Shown here piece after piece: positions 1 through 5,921 of a DNA stretch of 8,054 nucleotides (position 1 is the first letter of the stretch; every line of letters starts with the position of its first letter). The position numbers and the translations under genes were made by a program. Under the pieces are notes generated by a model. It made no database searches. It had not been told where the DNA came from and saw nothing but the letters and a program-made list of their open reading frames with translations. The stretch is from an uncultured Verrucomicrobiota bacterium. Its GTDB lineage: Bacteria; Verrucomicrobiota; Kiritimatiellia; RFP12; UBA1067. The stretch is taken from positions 1 through 8,054 of the forward strand of contig CAMPAA010000142.1 of the NCBI GenBank assembly GCA_946631345.1, read 5' to 3'.

Positions 1-673
1 ACTTCTTCATGTCGCCGGGAAGTATCTTCCCTACCGACACAGCCCACGGAATGCGTATCTCGTCCTCCGTCGCCGTCACGCCCTCCGTCTCGATGCTGAC
101 GCTTGTGTTGCCGTGGACGGCACCCGTAGTGTAGAGCACAATGTTCATCTCGTCGCCGGGCCGCTGCGTGAGGTTCATGCCACGCACCACGAGATCGTCC
201 CCGAAGAGAAGATCCTCGCATTCGGGCGTGGAGGCGGAACGCAGGCTCTCCAGCACGACCTGCGGCCCTGCGTTGCGGTTGAACACCTGCACGACATTGC
301 CCGTCTTCGGCTTCGCCCTGAACGCCTTCAGCGCGCGCACTTCCAGCACAAGTTCGTGCCTTTCGGGGTCGAATGCGTCGCTGCGCGAGGAGAACCGTCC
401 CTTTACTTTAGGCCGTATGGACAGATAATCCCCTATCCTGCGAACGCGTCCATCACGATAGGTACGGGAGATGATGCTCTCAAACGTTGCGGAAAGGATG
501 GATTTGAGCTGAAACGGCTGGAGTCTCAGCCCGCTATCGGACACTATTTCCTCCAGCACCTCGTCATAGTCAAGCGGCGGATCGGATGTGACTACCGCCT
601 TGTAGCCGCCGGACGGTATGAAGTTCTCAGGTACCTTGTTCAGCTTGATCAGCAGTTTCTTTCCTGTTCTCAT
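1..673 (-). CDS. HU/IHF-like DNA-binding domain protein (Bvu_2165 type) with DUF4469-like C-terminus, 3' end missing
   Basis: Reading from the ATG at 673-671 gives 224 residues with no stop before the window edge, so the C-terminus is missing. Residues about 5-120 resemble the Bvu_2165-type HU/IHF-like DNA-binding domain (PF14848 family): a short beta start (KKLLIKLNKVPENF), a helical segment around residues 35-72 (DYDEVLEEIVSD, FQLKSILSATFESI), then a basic beta region with SIRPKVKGRFSSRSDAFDPERHEL at 85-107, shown here as the typical 'G-F-S-S..D-F-D..RH' pattern. Residues about 150-224 look like the beta-sandwich DUF4469 that usually follows this domain. Family members are thought to bind DNA like HU; cellular role and targets are unknown. 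The start is supported by a near-consensus promoter 41 bases upstream and a weak purine-rich site (AAGAGAA). An out-of-frame ATG-CGA-TGA overlaps the start codon. The family call is by pattern recognition only. Confidence 0.8.
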   Translation of the reverse strand, partial: MRTGKKLLIKLNKVPENFIPSGGYKAVVTSDPPLDYDEVLEEIVSDSGLRLQPFQLKSILSATFESIISRTYRDGRVRRIGDYLSIRPKVKGRFSSRSDAFDPERHELVLEVRALKAFRAKPKTGNVVQVFNRNAGPQVVLESLRSASTPECEDLLFGDDLVVRGMNLTQRPGDEMNIVLYTTGAVHGNTSVSIETEGVTATEDEIRIPWAVSVGKILPGDMKK

Positions 674-713
674 CGCATGATTCTCTTTATACGGCTTCTC
701 ACTAACGGCAATA

Positions 714-742
714 AGTATATCCCAACACATTCGGATTGTCAA
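714..742 (-). promoter_or_regulatory. Near-consensus sigma-70 promoter of the HU-like gene
   Basis: On the minus strand TTGACA (742-737) is followed by a 17-base spacer and TATACT (719-714). The -35 is a perfect consensus match and the -10 differs from TATAAT at one base. The predicted transcript start is near 707, giving a leader of about 34 bases to the ATG at 673. This is the strongest housekeeping-type promoter in the window and implies constitutive, fairly high expression. Confidence 0.8.
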
Positions 743-753
743 ACGCCCCTCCC

Positions 754-765
754 TGCATGGATGCA
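754..765. promoter_or_regulatory. Short palindrome upstream of the HU-like gene promoter
   Basis: TGCATGGATGCA is an inverted repeat of two 5-bp arms around a 2-bp centre, lying 12 bp upstream of the -35 hexamer. It could be a small operator, but a 12-bp palindrome also arises by chance and no second copy was found here. Confidence 0.2.
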
Positions 766-800
766 ATAGCGGTTATGGCGGCAACACGGGGCATTTGAAA

Positions 801-840
801 TGTTGCTACCTATCGACTTGAAAGTTGATAGGTAGCAACA
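801..840. repeat. 19-bp inverted repeat (hairpin or cruciform) opening the 22-bp repeat array
   Basis: Arm 801-819 (TGTTGCTACCTATCGACTT) is the reverse complement of 822-840 except at one position (815/826), where the RNA form would make a G-U pair. Only two bases (820-821) separate the arms. The right arm is also the first unit of the tandem array; the left arm is the same unit inverted. No T tract follows on either strand and the stem is AT-rich, so it does not look like an intrinsic terminator. Confidence 0.85.
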
Positions 841-953
841 TGAAAACACATAGGTATCAACATAAAAGTTGATAGGTAGTGACTTTGAAGTTGATAGGTA
901 GTGACTTTCAGGTACAAAGGTAGAGACTTTCAGGCATCTAGGTAGCAACTTTC
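822..953. repeat. Tandem array of six 22-bp units
   Basis: Six units in exact 22-bp register start at 822, 844, 866, 888, 910 and 932. All carry AGGTA at the same offset; units 3 and 4 (866-887, 888-909) differ by one base. The core reads roughly TAGGTAGYRACTTTC, with units 1 and 2 ending in CAACAT-like sequence and units 3-6 in ACTTTS. Units become more divergent at the high-coordinate end (5 and 6). There are no spacers, so this is not a CRISPR array. The spacing equals about two turns of B-DNA, so repeated sites would lie on one face of the helix, as in iterons or multi-site operators. The block is visibly AT-rich against GC-rich flanks. It lies between the truncated pectate-lyase-fold gene and the HU-like gene promoter; 743-800 and 954-1015 beside it hold no gene I can support. 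Function unknown. Confidence 0.85.
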
Positions 954-1015
954 TGACGGACGGGCAGCCTTGCACTGAAAGAACAAGAAGGCATATTCAG
1001 CCGTCCGCAGCCGTC

Positions 1016-1291
1016 TTACGCCATCTCCGCGACGGCCTTCACGTACGCGCCGGCGCTCATCTCGACGGAGCAGAGGTTCGTGACGAAGACGGTCTGCGCC
1101 AGCGTGTAGTCGCCGCTCGGGACGGTCAGCACGCCGCCGCAGCAGCAGGCATCCACCGCGCGCTGGAAGCGCGGCGCGTCGTCGTTCTCCCCGGCAAGAC
1201 GCGGAAACGCCGTGATGCAGTGGTCTGTCGCCGCCGTGGCGGCGAGAACGCCACACAATGCCACCAAAGCCACCCTCAACTTCGCATTCAT
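1016..1291 (-). pseudogene. Truncated secreted pectate-lyase-fold (right-handed beta-helix) protein, N-terminal remnant
   Basis: The 91-residue product begins with a clear signal peptide (MNAKLRVALVALCGVLAATA) and continues with the start of a pectate-lyase-3/GH28-like module. The pattern is N-D-D-A (about 38-41), F-Q-R-A-V-D-A-C (about 43-50), then GG-V-L-T-V-P-S-G-D-Y-T-L, which matches the family's 'DDTaAiqaAidaa..GGtVyfPpGtY' entry motif. It then stops with TAA after 'AYVKAVAEMA'. Family members are usually several hundred residues long, so most of the beta-helix and its catalytic residues are missing. The start is chosen at 1291 because GGAGAGG lies a few bases upstream; a longer frame to 1330 lacks such a site. 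Neither alternative frame downstream of the stop restores recognisable domain sequence, so this looks like a deletion or rearrangement rather than a single frameshift. A functional short secreted peptide cannot be excluded. Confidence 0.65.
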
Positions 1292-1320
1292 TTCCCTCTC
1301 CAGTTCCTTCAGGATTGCGT

Positions 1321-1329
1321 ATTTTACCA
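1321..1329 (-). promoter_or_regulatory. Possible extended -10 promoter of the truncated gene
   Basis: The minus strand reads TGGTAAAAT (1329-1321), a TGn extension plus a -10-like hexamer, about 30 bases upstream of the ATG at 1291 and just ahead of its ribosome site. No convincing -35 is present. The preceding bases (TGTGGTAAAAT) parallel the operon promoter at 5854 (TGTGCTACAAT). The rest of 1292-1441, between the operon end and this gene, shows no strong terminator. Confidence 0.3.
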
Positions 1330-1441
1330 CACTCCCCGTTTCCCCTTCCTGTAAGATGTCGATGATACCGCAATCCGCTCCTTCCCAAAAATCAGCATGG
1401 ACTGCCCATCAAGTATCACCGCACCGAAGAAGCCGATGCTT

Positions 1442-2755
1442 CTATCGATCGAGCGTCAGGCACAGGCGGAAACCATCCGTAAAATAGCTGGTGGCTGGTG
1501 GCTGCCGACCACGGTAGGCCGAACGGCACTGCTTGAAGCCATCGCAATTTGCCCCGCCACGCTTGAGACGGTTGCTGCCGGTGGATGGCCCAACAGGGTC
1601 AACGGCATCATCACCCGGAACATCCGCCTGCGTGGCATAGTCCCAATCAAGGCACCACTCGCGCACGTTGCCGTACAGGTCGTAGAGGCTCCAGGCATTC
1701 GGCTGATACATGCCCACCGCCGCCGTGTACTTGTTTGTGTCGGCGGTCGCGGCGTCGGAAGGCACTTGGTTGTTTGTCGCCCCGGAGTTCTTGATCGTCC
1801 GCGCGATCGGATTGAACACGGCCGCGCTGTCGACGGCATCCACGCCCGTATAGAGGCCAGACGTCGTTCCCGCACGGCAGGCGAACTCCCACTGCGCCTC
1901 CGTCGGAAGATCAAGATACATTCCCAGCCCCGTCAGTTCCCGGAACTGATAGATGGCGCTCGACGAATCGACGTCATGCGCGACCGCCGGATCGGCGTTT
2001 GGCCACCCCGCCCCTTTCGTGCTGCCGCGAAGGGCGGTGTACGAAACGCCGTCCACCGGTCGCACCTGATAGCAGGAATCCAGGCTGAATCTGCTGGGCC
2101 TTTGGCCGGTCACAAGCTCGTACTGCCGCTGTGTCACGGGATACACACCCATGTAGAAATCCTTCGTCAGGGTGACGTACCGTGAAACGCGCAGATACCA
2201 GTTGTCATAGGCGCTGCTCTCGTTTACGTAGCACTCGCCCATGCGCCAGCGCCTGAACTTCGCCGGAATCTTGCGCATCACGAGGTGCGTCGTGCGGTAG
2301 AGGTCGTCGCCGAACGCCACCGGGAACGCATTCGTCGTTTCGTAATAGGCGACGGACTGCGGCGCGGTCAGATCGATCACCAGCCAATCCGGCGGCGCAT
2401 TTGTCGCCCAGGCCGTCACACGCACCGTGGCGTTTGAGTGGCGCGTCGCCTCGGCGAGCCAGCTTTCATACGGCTTTTCCCACGTAATCACGTGGTTCTG
2501 CCCCGTGCCGTCGTCCTCGACGAGCCGGTGCACCGCGCCCGAAAGCCCGGGCGACACGTGCTGCATGCCGATCGAGACGCCGTTCGTGAGCACGTCCATC
2601 GTGACAACCGCCGGCATGTCGAGCTTGTAGCGGATCGTCACCGCGCGCGTATCGGACGCCTGCGACCACCACACGTCCGAGACCTGCGGCACGCCGGCGC
2701 CAAACGCGAACCCTGCGACAGCGCCGCAGCCAATCAAAAGCATAAGTTTCTTCAT
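1442..2755 (-). CDS. Secreted FGE-sulfatase (SUMF1)-domain protein, paralogue 1, last gene of operon
   Basis: The 437-residue product has a signal peptide (residues 1-20, ending FAFGA), a beta-rich N-terminal domain (about 22-130, with V-S-D-V-W-W-S-Q and V-L-T-N-G-V) and an FGE-sulfatase domain (about 150-435). Domain landmarks are YMGVYPVTQRQY (201-212), LPTEAQWEFACRAGT (283-297), LYDLYGNVREWCLD (357-370), LKRGGANC (397-404) and DGFRLC (427-432). Active formylglycine-generating enzymes carry two cysteines five residues apart near the GGS motif (human C336/C341). Here C404 and C410 are six apart and the segment is about three residues shorter, so formylglycine formation is doubtful. A binding or structural extracytoplasmic role is more likely. 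The start at 2755 is set by AGGAGG seven bases upstream. It lies 26 bases after paralogue 2 and is evidently cotranscribed with it. Confidence 0.9.
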   Translation of the reverse strand: MKKLMLLIGCGAVAGFAFGAGVPQVSDVWWSQASDTRAVTIRYKLDMPAVVTMDVLTNGVSIGMQHVSPGLSGAVHRLVEDDGTGQNHVITWEKPYESWLAEATRHSNATVRVTAWATNAPPDWLVIDLTAPQSVAYYETTNAFPVAFGDDLYRTTHLVMRKIPAKFRRWRMGECYVNESSAYDNWYLRVSRYVTLTKDFYMGVYPVTQRQYELVTGQRPSRFSLDSCYQVRPVDGVSYTALRGSTKGAGWPNADPAVAHDVDSSSAIYQFRELTGLGMYLDLPTEAQWEFACRAGTTSGLYTGVDAVDSAAVFNPIARTIKNSGATNNQVPSDAATADTNKYTAAVGMYQPNAWSLYDLYGNVREWCLDWDYATQADVPGDDAVDPVGPSTGSNRLKRGGANCDGFKQCRSAYRGRQPPATSYFTDGFRLCLTLDR

Positions 2756-2762
2756 GTTCATT

Positions 2763-2768
2763 CCTCCT
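2763..2768 (-). promoter_or_regulatory. Ribosome binding site deciding the start of FGE paralogue 1
   Basis: AGGAGG, a perfect Shine-Dalgarno core, lies seven bases before the ATG at 2755. A second in-frame ATG at 2761 is only one base from it, too close to be the main start. The much longer open frame upstream (to 2899) overlaps paralogue 2 and lacks a signal peptide at its start, so it was rejected. Confidence 0.75.
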
Positions 2769-2781
2769 GCTGCCTTTTCCG

Positions 2782-4134
2782 TCATTCGCCCGGCGCCGCC
2801 GCCACGCCGTCCTCGAGGATTTCGCACACCACACGAAAGCCGCACACGCCGTTCCAGCCGGTTCCCTGATCGACCGAACCTCGATTCGCGCATCGGCACT
2901 GGTAGGGTGAATCGCTGTGTCCTCCACCCCGCATGATGCGGGTGCTTCCTTCAGTCCCGCCCACGGGATCCACGGTCACGGCATCGGGATCCGTGTCTGG
3001 CAGAGCGGCAAAGCGGTCAATGCACCATTCGCGAACATTGCCATGCATATCGTAGAGTCCCCAGCCATTCGGGAGATAGCTGCCCACACGCGCCGTACCT
3101 CCAGTGGAGGCGCCTGCGGAATATATCGCTGTGCCGTTGGCGTGCCCTCCGTTATAGACATTCCGCCCCAGCCTGTTCAGGCGCGCGCTGATGGCGTTAC
3201 TGCCACCGCCCGAACCATTCGGCGTGAACGCGCTCACCTCCAAGCTCTCACCATTGCCGTACGCGCCATAGGTGCCCGCCCGGCAGGCATATTCCCACTG
3301 GGCCTCCGTGGGAAGTTCAAGAAGCAGCCCCGTGGTTCCGCGCGCCTTGCCAAGGAAACTCCAGTAATCAACGCCATGCGCAGTGTCATAGTCCTCGTTC
3401 GGCCAGTTAAGTCCAACGCTACTGCCACGGATATCAGTCCATTTAACGGCCTCCGCCGGACGATAGTAGTCGTCCACACCGTTTACGTAGCCCCCCTTCC
3501 GCTCGTTCTTGATCCGCATCCACTGGCGCTGCGTGATCTCGAACACGCCCATGTAGTAGTCGTGCGAGAGGCGCACATAGTGCACGTTGTTGGTGCTCCA
3601 CTTGTTCCAGCCGCGCTCACGCCCATCCGTCGGCTCTCCCATGCGCCACACCACGTTCTTGGCGCGTATGCGGCGCATCACAAGGCTGTCGAACCGGTAT
3701 TCGTCAGCCCCGATGCCGCCCGGCAACGCATCTTCGGACGGATAGTAGGCGATGTTGTTCGAGACGGCCAGCGAGACGACCATGTAGTCCGGCGGATCGG
3801 CCTTCGTCCAGGCTTTCACGCGAATCTCCGAACCCTCCGGCAGATCGTAAAGCCCCGGGTGAGAACATTCCGGTGTCCAAAGAAAGCCCTTGTCTGCCGT
3901 GCCGTCGCTCTCCACCCACCTGTTGACATCTCCGACCAGATGAGTAACCCCCTTGAGCGGCACGCCGTTCGTCAGCACTTCTGCGGTGACGATGGCACCC
4001 TCGGAGAGCCGATAGGAGACGGCCACCACATGCGTATCGGGATTTTGGTTCCAGGATACGTCTGAGACGTAGGCCGGCGCGACGATCTGCGCGGCGGCGG
4101 CAAAAAATGCAACTGAAGAAGCAAAAAGTGTCAT
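2782..4134 (-). CDS. Secreted FGE-sulfatase (SUMF1)-domain protein, paralogue 2
   Basis: The 450-residue product has a signal peptide (about 1-20, MTLFASSVAFFAAAAQIVAP), then the shared N-terminal domain (about 22-130: V-S-D-V-S-W-N-Q-N-P-D-T, V-L-T-N-G-V-P-L) and an FGE-sulfatase domain. Landmarks are YYMGVFEITQRQW (193-205), LPTEAQWEYACRAGT (274-288), GLYDMHGNVREWCID (359-373), IMRGGG (400-405) and GFRVVCEI (432-439). Near the catalytic-cysteine segment it has C413 and C415 only two apart, not the canonical pair, so enzyme activity is unlikely by this criterion. A ten-residue acidic/Ala-rich tail (EDGVAAAPGE) follows the domain and is absent from the other two. The start is the ATG at 4134, with AAGGAG nine to ten bases upstream inside the 20-base gap after paralogue 3. 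An upstream alternative at 4173 would overlap paralogue 3 and bury the signal peptide. Confidence 0.9.
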   Translation of the reverse strand: MTLFASSVAFFAAAAQIVAPAYVSDVSWNQNPDTHVVAVSYRLSEGAIVTAEVLTNGVPLKGVTHLVGDVNRWVESDGTADKGFLWTPECSHPGLYDLPEGSEIRVKAWTKADPPDYMVVSLAVSNNIAYYPSEDALPGGIGADEYRFDSLVMRRIRAKNVVWRMGEPTDGRERGWNKWSTNNVHYVRLSHDYYMGVFEITQRQWMRIKNERKGGYVNGVDDYYRPAEAVKWTDIRGSSVGLNWPNEDYDTAHGVDYWSFLGKARGTTGLLLELPTEAQWEYACRAGTYGAYGNGESLEVSAFTPNGSGGGSNAISARLNRLGRNVYNGGHANGTAIYSAGASTGGTARVGSYLPNGWGLYDMHGNVREWCIDRFAALPDTDPDAVTVDPVGGTEGSTRIMRGGGHSDSPYQCRCANRGSVDQGTGWNGVCGFRVVCEILEDGVAAAPGE

Positions 4135-4154
4135 GGTTCTGCGCTCCTTTCCGT

Positions 4155-5474
4155 TCACTTGATTTCCCAGCACAGCCGATACCCAAGATTGTACCAGCCT
4201 GTATCCGATGCCACATTGCCCCGGTTGGCGCTGCGGATCTGGTAGGCAGCGTCATCGAAACCTCCGCCCCGTGTTATGCGAATCGCATGGCCTTTGTCGC
4301 TATAGGTGCCTGTCGCCGCCGTCGCCCCTGCCGGATCGACAATCGGCGCATCGTCCATCGTGCGCGTCTCCGGCATATAGCGGTCAAGACACCACTCGCG
4401 GATGTTTCCGTGCATGTCATAGAGTCCCCATCCGTTCGGCAGATACGAGCCGACCACCGCCGTGGCCCCCGTCGGCCCCGTAGCCGCGTAGTCGGTCGGC
4501 CTGACACCGTTGATCTTTCCGCCGTTGGAGGCGTAACGGGCCAGTTCCGCCACCTTGGGGCATACGTCCTTGCTAGTGATTTCCTTGCCGTTGTTCAGCC
4601 CTGTTCCGGTGCCGGCGCGGCAGGCGTACTCCCATTGCGCCTCGGTTGGCAGGTCAAGCAGCTTGCCCGTCACCGCGCGGAACCTCGCGATGTACGACCA
4701 GGATTCCACGCCATGCGCGATATCGAGGTTCGCGTTCGGCCAGTTCGTGCCGTTCGCGGCGCCGCGCAAGTTGTTGTAGGAGATGCCGCCTACGGGACGC
4801 TCCTTGTACCACGGGGAAGCCCTGTAGCTGTTGTCTGGCACGTTGTTGCCCACCAGCTCGTGCTGGTGCTGCGTGACGGGATACACGCCGATGTAGTAGT
4901 CGCAGGTGAGCTTCACCTTGTGGGCGGAATCCTGCGACCAGGTGCCGTCGTGCCCCGGCTCTTCGACCGGAGATCCCATGCGCCACACCACGTTCTTGGC
5001 CGGCACGCGGCGCATCAGAAGATGGTCCGTCTTCCAGCGGATATCCTGCACCCCGCCCGGCACGGCGTTCGACGAGGCGTAGTAGCGCGCAACGCCCGGC
5101 ATGGCGAGATCGAGCGCCACATACGGCGGCGGAGTGAGCCGGTCCCACACCGTCAGGCGCACGGTAAGATCCTTGCCGGAAAGGTCGATGCCTGAGCCGT
5201 GAAGGTCTGGACTCCACGTGAAGGTGTATGTCGTGCCGGGCGAAACCTCTGCGTTGATCTTGCCGATCAGGCTGTCGGCGTAGAATGACGGATCGAGCGC
5301 CACACCGTCCGCAAGAAACTCTGGCGTGACGATGGCGGCGGCATCCACGGTGTAGGAAACGGAAACGAGTTTCGTCTGCGGATCCTGCGAAAAATCGGTC
5401 ACGGTCGCGGTCGGCGGCGTGGAGAAAGCGCTAACGGCCGCCACCAGCGATGAAAGAAGAAAAAGCTGTTTCAT
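4155..5474 (-). CDS. Secreted FGE-sulfatase (SUMF1)-domain protein, paralogue 3, first of the three
   Basis: The 439-residue product has a signal peptide (MKQLFLLSSLVAAVSAFS), the shared N-terminal domain (about 24-130: V-T-D-F-S-Q-D-P-Q-T, S-Y-T-V, F-L-A-D-G-V-A-L) and an FGE-sulfatase domain. Landmarks are YYIGVYPVTQHQH (193-205), LPTEAQWEYACRAGT (275-289), GLYDMHGNIREWCLD (350-364), ITRGGGFDDAAYQIRSANRG (400-419) and GYRLCWEI (431-438). The segment after GGG has no cysteine at all, which is the clearest sign that this family is not catalytically active FGE. The start at 5474 is preceded by AAAGGA nine bases upstream, and that site overlaps the stop codon of the small upstream gene, so translation may be coupled. 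An in-frame TTG at 5492 is possible but lacks a better ribosome site. An insertion around 386-396 relative to paralogue 2 lies before the RGG motif. Confidence 0.9.
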   Translation of the reverse strand: MKQLFLLSSLVAAVSAFSTPPTATVTDFSQDPQTKLVSVSYTVDAAAIVTPEFLADGVALDPSFYADSLIGKINAEVSPGTTYTFTWSPDLHGSGIDLSGKDLTVRLTVWDRLTPPPYVALDLAMPGVARYYASSNAVPGGVQDIRWKTDHLLMRRVPAKNVVWRMGSPVEEPGHDGTWSQDSAHKVKLTCDYYIGVYPVTQHQHELVGNNVPDNSYRASPWYKERPVGGISYNNLRGAANGTNWPNANLDIAHGVESWSYIARFRAVTGKLLDLPTEAQWEYACRAGTGTGLNNGKEITSKDVCPKVAELARYASNGGKINGVRPTDYAATGPTGATAVVGSYLPNGWGLYDMHGNIREWCLDRYMPETRTMDDAPIVDPAGATAATGTYSDKGHAIRITRGGGFDDAAYQIRSANRGNVASDTGWYNLGYRLCWEIK

Positions 5475-5488
5475 GTTGCTGCGTCCTT

Positions 5489-5821
5489 TCAACGGAAATG
5501 GATGACCAGTCCTTTGGGGCTGTCGGAGCGGAATTCTGCGATCACGTTGGAATCGCCCGTCGTGCGGAAGCGCGAATCGAACGCATCGATATCGCCCGCC
5601 CCCTCGCCGTATGCGCGCGCATCGACGGTCTCGGCGCCGGAAAGCGTCAACTCCGTGGTGGTGTTGGTGACGAGGGCGTGATCCGATACAGTCCAGAACG
5701 TCTGGGCCGAGGCGGACGTGGTATCCATCCCGTTGAAGTCGTCCACCGTCTCGATGGCCGCAAGCAGCGGCATCACGACAGCGGCAAGAGCTGCGGCGAA
5801 AAGCATCCTTTCTCTTTCCAT
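5489..5821 (-). CDS. Small secreted protein of unknown function, first gene of operon
   Basis: The 110-residue product starts MERERMLFAAALAAVVMPLLAA, a basic n-region and hydrophobic core typical of a signal peptide, probably cleaved near residue 22. The mature part (about 88 residues) is acidic and rich in Thr, Ser, Asp and Ala (V-D-D-F-N-G-M-D-T-T, T-N-T-T-T-E-L-T-L-S-G, G-D-I-D-A-F-D-S-R-F), with no cysteine and alternating polar/hydrophobic stretches that suggest a small beta structure. I do not recognise a family. AAGGAG ten bases before the ATG at 5821 supports the start; a second ATG at residue 6 is possible. It is the promoter-proximal gene, and its stop overlaps the ribosome site of the first FGE paralogue 14 bases on, so it is probably produced with those proteins and exported alongside them. 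Confidence 0.75.
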   Translation of the reverse strand: MERERMLFAAALAAVVMPLLAAIETVDDFNGMDTTSASAQTFWTVSDHALVTNTTTELTLSGAETVDARAYGEGAGDIDAFDSRFRTTGDSNVIAEFRSDSPKGLVIHFR

Positions 5822-5849
5822 CTTATCTGCACTCCTTTTCTTTTTTTGT

Positions 5850-5862
5850 TGCTATTGTAGCA
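5850..5862. promoter_or_regulatory. Palindrome overlapping the operon -10, possible operator
   Basis: TGCTATTGTAGCA is a perfect 5-3-5 inverted repeat that covers the -10 hexamer of the operon promoter. Occupancy by a regulator would block RNA polymerase. Part of the symmetry follows from the -10 sequence itself, so the case is weak. Confidence 0.25.
5854..5862 (-). promoter_or_regulatory. Extended -10 promoter of the FGE operon
   Basis: The minus strand reads TGCTACAAT (5862-5854): a TGn extension plus TACAAT, one base from consensus. The predicted transcript start is near 5847, giving a leader of about 26 bases with AAGGAG before the ATG at 5821. No good -35 lies 16-18 bases upstream; that position holds one copy of a TGCGCAC repeat instead, consistent with an activator-dependent promoter. 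Confidence 0.55.
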
Positions 5863-5878
5863 CAGAACCTTAGACAGC

Positions 5879-5917
5879 TGCGCACCGTGGAGAAAAAAAA
5901 TCGATACTTTTGCGCAC
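5879..5917. promoter_or_regulatory. Two TGCGCAC direct repeats, candidate activator sites
   Basis: TGCGCAC occurs at 5879-5885 and 5911-5917 in the same orientation, 32 bp apart (about three helical turns). Relative to a start near 5847 the copies lie at about -32 to -38 and -64 to -70. AraC-family activators typically bind direct repeats on one DNA face with the proximal one next to or over the -35. The XylR-type gene ends immediately beside them. The core TGCGCA is itself palindromic, so chance is not excluded. Confidence 0.35.
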
Positions 5918-5921
5918 GTCT

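Noticed and set aside
113..769. Plus-strand open frame of 218 codons
   Set aside because: It lies opposite the HU-like gene, which has a near-consensus promoter and a recognisable domain; this frame has neither.
798..953. CRISPR array or integron attC sites
   Set aside because: The 22-bp units are contiguous with no spacers, and there is no cas gene, integron integrase or attC-type R-box layout in the window.
739..975. Minus-strand 78-codon frame running through the 22-bp repeats
   Set aside because: The unit length is not a multiple of three, so each repeat is read in a new frame, and there is no domain or ribosome site. The sequence is better explained as a non-coding array.
1327..1440. 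Short open frame after the operon's last stop
   Set aside because: About 38 codons without a ribosome site or start; no domain recognised. It may be chance or decayed sequence.
1428..1443. Possible terminator of the FGE operon (AGAAGC-CGAT-GCTTCT)
   Set aside because: Only a 6-bp stem, overlapping the stop codon of the last gene, and no T tract follows on the minus strand.
1397..5195. Long plus-strand open frames opposite the FGE paralogues (1397-2185, 2917-4065, 4107-5195)
   Set aside because: They are rich in Arg, Ala, His and Val, have no recognisable domain or ribosome site, and lie fully opposite genes with clear domain landmarks. They are antisense shadows of GC-rich coding sequence.
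1442..5474. FGE-fold genes as variable targets of a diversity-generating retroelement
   Set aside because: DGR targets often use this fold, but there is no reverse transcriptase or template repeat here, and differences among the three are spread along the proteins rather than concentrated at C-terminal adenine-derived codons.
5892..5910. T8 tract after the regulator gene as its terminator
   Set aside because: The preceding sequence forms only a weak AT-rich stem, with no GC-rich hairpin next to the T tract.
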